Of a DNA stretch of 17,486 nt, positions 1 through 7,195 are shown one piece after another (within the stretch, counting starts at the first letter, position 1; each line of letters begins with the position of its first letter). The notes beneath the pieces were generated by a model. The model saw only the letters and a list, made by a program, of their open reading frames with translations. It was not told the origin of the DNA and did not search any database. The DNA is taken from contig JAMQCK010000699.1 of NCBI GenBank assembly GCA_024196135.1, positions 1 through 17,486 of the forward strand, written 5' to 3'. Both the position numbers and the translations under genes were made by a program. This DNA is from Pleurotus ostreatus/Saccharomyces cerevisiae fusant (taxonomy: Eukaryota; Opisthokonta).

Positions 1-249
1 GGTGACGGTAATCCAGGGTGGCTTTCCGACAATCTACCTCTCAGTGGTCACCGGATCCGCACGCCAGAGTGCACGAAGGTGTCCTCTCTGACGATTGGAC
101 GCTTGGGAGGCGTCACGACGGCCGGGAGCCACCCTGGGAGGAAGAGGGGATGGGGGTTTTGGAAGAGCGACGATAGCACCAGAGGCACATTATATAAGGT
201 CCAGCCACGTGCATTGATGATCTAATCATAACCTCTTTCCATTGTTCTC
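1..249 (-). ncRNA. X3: inverted, left-truncated copy of the X unit (promoter and 5' part)
   Basis: Read on the minus strand, this stretch matches the starts of the X units at 6154 and 11276 but points the opposite way. In transcription order it holds GAGAACAA (249-242), the E-box CACGTG (211-206), a TATA box TTATATAA (197-190), a pyrimidine-rich stretch, then CCAGGGTGGC (137-128) and its exact complement GCCACCCTGG (22-13). The unit runs off the window, so its 3' domain is not visible. The promoter end of X3 abuts the 3' end of gene A1, whereas X1 and X2 lie beside a B gene; no B gene is visible here. Matching stops near GAGAACAA, which marks the upstream limit of the shared unit. That it is transcribed is inferred from the promoter layout. 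Confidence 0.5.
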
Positions 250-319
250 CATTTCGAGAACTGTTGAATGGGAGTAACGGTAACGTTGACGGCACGCAAC
301 TACGAAGCTCGCAAATGTA

Positions 320-2107
320 TCACGGCCACGACAATGAGTGCCTATATGCGGGTCAGTGGTGATAAATCAGTAAGATGAGACGAAGCTTACACGTCTCTTT
401 TGTGCGCCAACAAGAGCAGCTGATCAACGAAACATGCACGCCCTGCACACAGCGTGCAACTCCACAAGAGTGTTGTACTGGCGACCCCTCTATCAAAGAT
501 ATGAATATATTTCGATCAGCGCGAGAAACAGGTCGGCCAACGTACAAGGGGCGAGCCGTCGCTTGAGCAGGTTTTGGGGCTGACGTTGTAGACCGGCTCA
601 GAGCGGCTCTGCACGCACCGCGGCTGGCACCCGTAGCGCGTGACGCAGGCTTGGGCGGTGAGGGTGGCGCAATCGCGCCTGATCCTTCCTGAGTAGAGCC
701 CGCCTGACAAAGAGCCGATTCCTGCGCGAGCTGGTGACCATTCGGTCTCCAGGGCGTCGCTGGTATATCAGGAAGGGGAAAAAGACTTCTCGCCGCCGGC
801 GGGAGGATGGTCGATACATCGCGCGCATGCGCTTCCAGAACGCGCTGTATGACGGGGTGATTGGGGATGTACGGCTGCTTCAAAGACTTGGCGCTCGCTT
901 CAATGCTAGATGTCTGCATCAGATAATATCGAGTGATCAAAGCAGGGAACGTACGCTTGGAGGTTGTCCTGGCGCACTTTCGTGCACTTTTCCTCATTTC
1001 TGATTCTCCAGATGAAGTAGATGCAATAAATCTGTCGATATCGACGTATCCGTTCGTCAGAAGCGATTGACATAACGTTAAGAGAGATCCACTTGCCCAA
1101 CACGTGATCTCATGCTGTCTTTTGCGATTCAGATACACCTGCAGGCGTAGAGCCGTATCAGTGAAGTTCACGGGAAAGGGAACTACACGTACGGCTGCAA
1201 GGCGCTTAGCTCCTGCCTTATCCTTGCTATCCTTCAAGATGTCGCTATGAACATCCCCTTTCCAACCAATACTGTCCAGTTCCTTCTTCGCCTGCAGACG
1301 GGCCTTCAGAACAGCTCTGCAGTTGGTACTGCCGTCGATGTCTTTGAAAACGGCGTAGTGCCAGTCATTGACGTAGCACCCGATGTCCATCAGCATGTGT
1401 GGCTGCCACATTTCGGCTGCAGGGGGCAGCACGAACTCGACGACGTCGTCGTAGTAGATGTAATCCGTACCAGGCTTGCGGCAGAATCTCCAGCCGCGAG
1501 ACATGTGCTCGCTACTCAGGGGTGAGCTCTTTAATCTACCAAAGTGAGAAAGAGACGTACGAGAACATATACGAGGAACAATCCGTCTGTAGATTGGTAT
1601 GTCAGCGATGTTAGCATGAGATGTGGCACACAACGACGCACACTACCGCACAAGCGTATCTTCAGGTCGCTCGAGGCTGGAGGCAGCGCTGACCATGTGC
1701 CGCAGATCTGGTCGCACGACATGAGCGAAGAGTCGAGGTCAGAGACCGAACATGCTCACCGAGCACGCCCCTGCGCAGAGCATCTTCATGTAGCAGATCC
1801 GGTCGCGTAGGTTGACCGGGAGATACTCCTTTTCTTGCTCTCTCTGTGGGAAGATGCGGTCCATCCCGGCGTCCACAAGAGCTCCCTCGAGCATCTCCCT
1901 GTCGATCATCGTCCGGAAGCGATGGCAGGTATCGCGAAGGCAGAACAGGTCGAAGATTGAACAGTGCAACATGATCTCTGCCCACGTCTCGTCGCTGAAC
2001 TGCCGAGCAGCCACAGGCGCTTCGGACTCAAGCGCCGCTTCAGCGCTGAGTGGCGAGGGAGACCTGGTGCGCGGAATCTTCGCGGGAGGTGCTTCAGCGT
2101 CAGCCAT
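320..2107 (-). CDS. A1: F-box protein with C-terminal C2H2-like zinc finger (9 exons, 452 aa)
   Basis: Exons: 2107-1760, 1707-1642, 1586-1561, 1511-1193, 1138-1097, 1031-955, 905-546, 489-391, 341-320. Frame is open throughout. The start is the ATG 52 nt after a TATA box, equivalent to the starts of A2 and A3. Residues 7-20 hold a proline/basic tract (PPAKIPRTRSPSP), possibly a nuclear signal. The F-box is at about 38-72 (key residues W42, FDLFCLRDTC, FR). A cysteine cluster C115-x2-C118-x17-C136-x4-C141 follows. A C2H2-like finger closes the protein: C424-x2-C427-x14-H442-x4-H447, with H447 encoded in the 22-nt last exon. F-box proteins normally bind Skp1 and select SCF ubiquitin-ligase targets; the target here is unknown. 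Intron 5 (1096-1032) is GC-AG. The middle (about 330-410) is low complexity and shorter than in A2 and A3. Confidence 0.82.
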
Positions 2108-2158
2108 AGTCTGAGATGGAGGCAAAGCGACGGCGCGCGACAGTGTGTAGGCGCCTTC

Positions 2159-2235
2159 TTATATATAACACCCCGTTCTCTCTTGAATGGTAGACGACCT
2201 GGTCATTCTTGTTAGTACTGGTCATAAACAATAAG
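2159..2235 (-). promoter_or_regulatory. A1 core promoter: TATA box plus conserved A-family upstream element
   Basis: A TATATAA-type box lies at 2159-2168, about 52-60 nt before the A1 ATG. Just upstream, 2180-2235 is a 56-nt block with counterparts of the same length and position before A2 (9221-9276) and A3 (14383-14438). Written on the plus strand, shared parts are CTCTTGAATGGTA, GACCTGG, and CATAAACAAT at the distal end. The leader near the ATG also keeps GGCAAAGCGA in all three. This is direct paralog comparison; a role in transcription is inferred. Confidence 0.6.
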
Positions 2236-2239
2236 AATC

Positions 2240-4324
2240 TGGAACTCTGGTATGGCACGCGCCACGATTGGACCTTCAAGTCACGAACTGGACCAAGCAG
2301 CACCGCCTCGCACCTTGTCTTGTCTCCGAACGTGGCTCGCAGCACCGACCATCGTGGTCCTTCACGCCTCCGACCAATACACCGATGGCTACCGTGGGGG
2401 TCGTCAACCTGCGCGGCTGCACAGTGAATGGCAGTCGCACGGACAGCTAGCCTCACGAGCGCGAGGGGAAAAGGTCCGAGCATCAGTCAAAGAAATTCGT
2501 CGAACGAAGCCCGCGCGCGTGTCCATCCAGTAGCCGCATCGACGAGCCTGGCGAAGCACCCGATCAATAATGGTCTGTGGATGACTGATATGTCGCATTG
2601 CTGGCGAAACAACAATACAGGTTTGCCGGACTCGCGCCGAGGAAGTCCATCGTCGGCGAAAAAAATGAGAACGAGTTCCAGGCTGACGGATTCGCCGCGA
2701 AGAGATTAGGATTGCTGGTGGCGAAGTTGGTCAACATGCAGAGCGTACCGCTGAATTGAGGGTTGAGTGCGTCGAAAGGTGTGAGACTCTGGAAGGTGAT
2801 TCCGGCGCTTGCGCGTGTGGTCTATCGGATTCTCGAAGAGCAGGAGCAGATTGTTGGATACCTGCGCTGCCACCGATTGCAGTGGGATGGGTACGCGCAC
2901 GCCGACCTTGAGAAGACCCCTTCGCTACTTGAAGCCAACGAGAAGCGCGAGCGTTTCCTGCGAATCTGTTGAGTGGTAGCCAGCAACTCGTATGACAGAA
3001 AGCTCACGCGTTCGACGCCTTGCGCCGCTACGTGGCGAGTCAAATCTCAGTCAGAAAGCTGCCCTGCCGTGGAAGGCTCATCTGGAGATCCTGCTACAGA
3101 GTTGGAGATCGGCTCAAGACAATCGATGTGAAGGAAGGTCGCACCTGGTTGGCCAGAACTGTGTTCGCTTAACAGCGCGCGTATGCGAAGAACATGAGCC
3201 ACATACCACACGAAGGGCTACATTGCTTGCATCTCCTCAGGCGTGAGACGTGGTTTCATGTCAGGTAGTCCTCAGACTTCTTATCAACGGAAGCACCGTC
3301 GTCTCTTATCGAACGCGTCAGCTCTTACGAGACAGCCCGGCAGCGCAACGTACTGCCGACTGAAGCACGCGGTTCCGAGAGTCGTGCGTCACCCCTCCAA
3401 GAACGCGCGTCGCGGGTAGTGTCGAGCTCAGCTCGTCGCCAACCAGCGCCTCGGCGTGCGGTATACCTAGGTGCGTGTCAAGGCGCCTTCATCAGCGGGG
3501 AGAAAAGCCAATCTACCGGCTATCGCAGAGGCGTCTCGACTGCTCCTAGAGCTGACTTCGCAACCTGTTAGTGCTGTGCCGCTGATAGTAACCGACGCGC
3601 CGAAAGCAAGGCCGCACATCGCGAGAAGGGGAAGCCAGCGGCGAGAGCGCGGACAGGTCATATAGCGGGGGACCAGAACGAGGGAATAAAGAATGCAGGT
3701 AGAGGGATTTGAATGTGACCGAGGCTGTACTGTTCAATCGAGCCAATATATCCCAACTTGGGGGTGCGCCACGAAAATCAAACCGTCGCGCTCGAAAATT
3801 TGAAGCGGGACAGGCATTGGCTTTAGACCTGATATAAATCAGAGGCGCGTCATCCAATGGCATTCCAAAGTTTCTATCTTGCCGCTGAATGTGCGGGGGC
3901 GAGCTGCATGATGGTCGAAATCGACCTGGAAATTCGCACGGCTCGTCCGCGATGGTCACATGGAGACACGTGTCGTAACGGTTGGTTTTGGTCACGTTGC
4001 TGTCACCACGCGAATTGCAGTGACTCCTGCGTTTGACAACGTACGGACCACCTACGTAGAGCATCAAGATATGATTGAGCTATCCCTGCGCTGTTATTGA
4101 ACTCAGGACAGCCCAGATGTAGCGCCAAAAGAGCTCGCTGGCCATCACTGGAGTCGCAGGACATACAAGAGATCTGTCCAACGTTCCCGGCTTACATCTG
4201 GCGACGCCCTGAGTGAACTTCTTCGCGCACAGCCATGAGTAATCCCAACTGAGCGCGGTGTATCACGACTCGAAGCTGCGCCACAGATACCGTATCGGCT
4301 TGCGCGAATTACTCTGTAGAAAAA
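2240..4324. other. Long spacer between A1 and B1, without a convincing gene
   Basis: The matching spacer between B2 and A2 is only 309 nt (9147-9455), so about 1.8-1.9 kb is extra here. It contains a plus-strand coding-like relic (2580-3170, listed separately). A 64-codon minus-strand ORF from ATG at 3661 to 3467 has an N-terminus shaped like a signal peptide (RSRR, then a hydrophobic run WLPLLAMCGLAFGASV); I see no promoter or paralog and rate it unlikely. The minus-strand ORF 4067-3546 is arginine/serine-rich with no recognisable domain and is probably chance. No X copy, tRNA or transposon terminal repeat was recognised. Confidence 0.4.
2580..3170 (+). pseudogene. Decayed coding-like sequence of unknown family
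   Basis: One plus-strand frame reads as plausible protein on both sides of an in-frame TGA at about 2757: an upstream part containing KSIVGEKNENEFQADGFAAK and a downstream part containing RILEEQEQIVGYLRCHRLQW and LLEANEKRERFL, ending at TGA 2970-2972. After a frame change, 3001-3170 continues with a helical, charged reading (AFDALRRYVASQISVRK). No splice pair removes both stops cleanly. I do not recognise the family. A decayed gene fragment or transposon remnant brought in with the extra spacer DNA is the simplest reading; chance is possible. It is unlike the array genes and on the opposite strand. Confidence 0.3.
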
Positions 4325-5999
4325 TTATCCGTCGATACCCCTCCATTCGTGACCTTTGGATCGTCGTATCCCATGCCTTCGACGTTGATGTCAGCGAGCG
4401 AAGTTGCCTCACGTAGCAGGCCCTACTTGTAATATTCATGGCTCCCTAAAGCGCCAGCCGTGAACCACCTGACGGGCGGGTCCTTACATAAATCGCATCG
4501 GTACTCCGCTTTCCCCGTCTTGAAGTTGAGCCGACATTGAGGGAGCTTCTCGGGATGCCTGAGTAGTCGCCCTCGTCAGTGCGTTGGCCGCGTGCATGTG
4601 GCTACGCCCACGCACCTTTGCTTCATATGCCAGTCGTACAGGCGCTGCGGGACAGAGACACCACAGTGGCTGCACATGCGTTTCTTGCTCTTCGCGCCCG
4701 CCAAGCCGGCTTTGACGAGGGTCGAGCGCGATAGGTGGCGGTGGTCATGACTATGCGCGCGCAAGCGGCGCCGGATAGTGGCATTGCGCAGCGCGCGGGC
4801 GGTCGGGATGCCTCGTCTTGCTGCTAGCTTGCGCAACCTATTTCTCGTGAGCTACCGCTACGATATCATGAAAGCTGAGTCGTACAGGTAAACGTTGTGG
4901 GCCTTGAGCTTCCGCATATGCACGTGCATTGAGCCTTTCCAGATATCGATGTAAGCCTGGATCTATGGAAGGCCGTCAGTCGAGTTGAAATTGATGCTAG
5001 TATCCGAGTTGGTGACGAACCATGTAGAGCGCGCGCGACCAGTGGCAGCGGACCGCGTATTTCTGAGCGCTGGTTTCAGATCCTCCTCATCCAAAGGAGA
5101 TTCATCGACTTACCTTGAAGAGCTTTTCCCGCCGCTTCTTTCGCTCTTCGGGCGAAGACGCCGAGAGAACTTCGGCTGCGTATTCCTCCCTCGCAGCGGC
5201 TAGGTCTCGGACGAGGACAGCGTCGGTTCCTACGCTTGCTGTAGGCAATCTGACCATCGGAAGCCATGGTATGATATGCCGGTCGATTCGGGGCGTTGCC
5301 GATCTGGCTGGAAGGTAATTGAACCTGGGCTGAATGTATACCACTTCCGTCCTGTGAAGGGTTCGTCAGCCTATCAACAGCCTATCAAGTAAGGGCAGCG
5401 GAAGACCTGCCGGAACAACATAAGTTTGCAGTTCTTCTGTAGGTCCGTTAGCTCACGCTGCGGCACTGAAGGAGGTCACGTACAGAGCAGAAATATATTG
5501 GACTGTGGATCCACTCTGGGGGTCCCGCCGTCCAGATGTTGCATATCTGAAAGACAGGTCGTGTGGTCGATACTTGAGGTCTCTCAAAGGAGCAGAGATC
5601 ACTTACGGCACATCGACCGGAACGGAACAACATGTTCGTGTAGACTGCGCTCCCGTACATGCCCGGTTCCCAAGGGTCCTTAACGCCAAAGAAATCGCGC
5701 ATGACTTTAGCTTGGCCGCGATGCTTCACAATACGCAGCCACCAGCGAGGGTCAGGAGGTGGGCGCCTAAGAAGAAGGGGTGCGTGAGCTAGTAGCTTGC
5801 CATTGTTGCGGTCCACGATCTCCCGAAAGAGGCGGCATGTATCGCGGACTGCAAATAGCGTCGTCGGCAAGCAGAAAGAGAACACAATTTGCCACAGCTC
5901 CATAGGGAGAATGTCGCGCCACATAGCGCGCACTTCGACAGTCTCAGAGTCGATCGTTTGCGCATCACGCCTGCGCTTTGGCTTCCAGCGTCGAGTCAT
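4325..5999 (-). CDS. B1: F-box protein with cysteine cluster and two C2H2-like fingers (8 exons, 400 aa)
   Basis: Exons: 5999-5607, 5546-5484, 5436-5411, 5351-5114, 4962-4886, 4837-4616, 4558-4427, 4376-4325. The start MTRRWKPKR is shared with B2. The F-box is at about 29-64 (ILPMELWQIVFSF...VRDTCRLFREIVD). A treble-clef-like cluster follows, C130-x2-C133-x17-C151-x3-C155, ending in FCS-x2-C, reminiscent of FCS/TRASH-type zinc knuckles. Finger 1 is C321-x2-C324-x11-H336-x4-H341; finger 2 is C361-x2-C364-x15-H380-x4-H385. In both, an intron falls just before the codon of the second histidine. The basic stretch at about 287-320 could be a nuclear signal. The role is inferred to be an SCF substrate receptor. 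Intron 3 (5410-5352) needs a GC donor to keep frame. The last intron's acceptor is weak (GAAG) but the tail HGIR-x-S matches B2. Confidence 0.82.
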
Positions 6000-6153
6000 G
6001 GACGGTGGCGCTGTGGAGGGGTTCCTTGAAGGAGCGGATGAAGATGAGGGCGGCCGCTTGAGACCAGAGCATCGCTATTATCGATAGTCACAAGCATCAA
6101 TAGGCAAAACGATAGCACGGAACAAAGCCCGTCACACGTCGACATGAATGAAA

Positions 6154-6228
6154 GAGAACAAAGGCGCTCCAGATGCCACGCGCGACCTCCGGTTGATCGC
6201 CGGTTGCACGTGATCGTCGCATATATAG
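6154..6228 (+). promoter_or_regulatory. X1 promoter, in the divergent spacer with B1
   Basis: Elements in order: GAGAACAA (6154-6161), a near-palindrome CCGGTTGATCGCCGG (6189-6203), E-box CACGTG (6207-6212), and TATATAG (6222-6228) 9 nt later. The order and the E-box-TATA gap are the same before X2, and nearly so (8 nt) before X3. B1 starts 208 nt away on the other strand and has no clear TATA of its own, so the E-box and dyad may serve both directions; that sharing is inference. A bHLH-type factor is the usual CACGTG binder in fungi. Confidence 0.5.
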
Positions 6229-6249
6229 GGCGGCTCTTCGCCACCCTCT

Positions 6250-6765
6250 CTCTTCCACATCCCCCACCCCTTCGGCCTCCCAGAGTGGCGTCCGGCCGTC
6301 ACAACACCTCCCAAGCGTCCAAACGTCAGAGAGGGTACTCTCGTGCACTCTCTGGCGGGAGGATCCGGTGACCACTGAGAGGTCGGTTGTCGGAATGCCA
6401 CTCTGGATCACCGTCACTGCGCGCGGGTTATTGATTCGCGCCCGAGGTCGGAGGAGGCGATGGAGTACTGTGCTCGCGCTGCTGCTTGGTATTCCCCCGC
6501 CAGGCGGCAACGTTGATGCCAAGCTATGTGAGGTCATTTAATGGCGTTCTCCCGTAGGGCTTGTCCGGCCACGACCATCGCGTGTTTTGCGGGCGGTCCG
6601 CAGGGTTACCCTTCGGTCTTTGCATCGAAGGACGCCTGTTGGACACGCCGGGTACTCCTTCGCTGGGGCTGCCTTCGGCAGACGCGTCGCGTCCACTTCC
6701 AACAAAGGGCCAACTCCCTTTGGGACGCGCAATTTTTGGGATTTATGCATGCGCTCTGCGTGCGG
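6250..6765 (+). ncRNA. X1: putative structured, Sm-class noncoding RNA
   Basis: The likely transcript starts about 30 nt after the TATA box; the 5' end is estimated. Visible helices: long-range P1 6280-6291/6395-6406 (12 bp, one G-U); P2 hairpin 6421-6428/6434-6441; H1 CCTTCG 6610-6615/CGAAGG 6626-6631; H2 6669-6681 (CTGCC/GGCAG); outer stem 6688-6694/6723-6729 enclosing H3 6703-6709/6716-6722. Then AATTTTTGG (6731-6739), a perfect match to the Sm-site consensus, 7 nt, and a terminal hairpin GCATGC 6747-6752/GCGTGC 6758-6763. X2 keeps the same order with compensatory changes in P1, P2 and H3. Short ORFs on both strands are conserved without third-position bias, so coding is unlikely. None of the diagnostic U1, U2, U4 or U5 sequences is present. 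A mobile repeat with its own promoter remains possible. Confidence 0.5.
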
Positions 6766-7195
6766 TTCAATATTCAGTAGCTACTTTTGAAACAATATAA
6801 CCTAACTCTTATGACTTGAACCTTGATCTTTCTAACGAGAGGCTGAACGTGGTCGACGAGAGATGTCCTTGAAGTCGACCGAAGGAGGGTACCTCTGTAG
6901 CACTGTCGTCTTCGGTGGCAGTAGTAATTGTGGGCGGCTAGCTGTCGTGGCTATCGCAAAGACCAGTCCGACAGAGTCGTATACGGCAATGAATTGGGGT
7001 CCTTGTATGGCGAAGGTCGAGGAAGTCATCGTTCGGCGCAGAGGGATAAGCAGATACACCAGAAAGCTTGGTACGAAAGCACCTGATGTTGTCCATTCTC
7101 GCAAAAATCCTAGTTGGAATTTGAGACATAAGAATATATATATATTCTTCATATGCGCCATGGTACAGAGACAGACGAGTTGACTACCATTCGGT
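6766..7195. other. Spacer between X1 and the A2 stop, with an AT palindrome
   Basis: No convincing gene. The overlapping ORFs on the two strands here have no domain or paralog. A perfect 20-nt palindrome AAGAATATATATATATTCTT lies at 7130-7149, 47 nt past the A2 stop codon; it could act in 3'-end formation of A2 or simply be an AT-rich cruciform-prone repeat. Weak similarity to the spacer after X2 (an AACCTA motif near 6799 and 11937) suggests the duplicated block reaches this far. Confidence 0.35.

Noticed and set aside
1739..2125. Earlier in-frame starts for A1, A2 and B2 (non-ATG or upstream of the conserved Met)
   Set aside because: Protein similarity among paralogs begins at the chosen ATG codons, which sit at a constant distance from the TATA box in the A genes.
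3690..3740. Possible tRNA because of a TTCAAATCC-like string on the minus strand
   Set aside because: No T-stem, acceptor stem or anticodon arm can be folded around it.
3546..4067. 173-codon minus-strand ORF in the B1-A1 spacer
   Set aside because: No domain, no paralog, arginine/serine/proline-rich composition typical of chance ORFs in GC-rich DNA, and no promoter seen.
6538..6750. Minus-strand ORF sharing a peptide (SQKLRVP-x-GVGP) with an ORF at 11529-11894
   Set aside because: Similarity extends through all frames and stems are kept; differences are not concentrated at third codon positions. The ORF runs antisense to a promoter-led structured unit, so it is treated as a by-product of RNA conservation.
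6250..6765. X as a copy of U1, U2, U4, U5 or telomerase RNA
   Set aside because: No ACTTACCT (U1), no U2 5' domain or branch-site pairing region, no U4 or U5 loop signature, and no conserved CTAACCC-like telomere template in the plus-strand RNA.
6587..6790. Plus-strand ORF sharing HRRTP-x-GHAGYS and FGTRNFW-type peptides with 11713-11919
   Set aside because: Same reasoning: many differences fall at first and second codon positions, which does not fit a selected protein.
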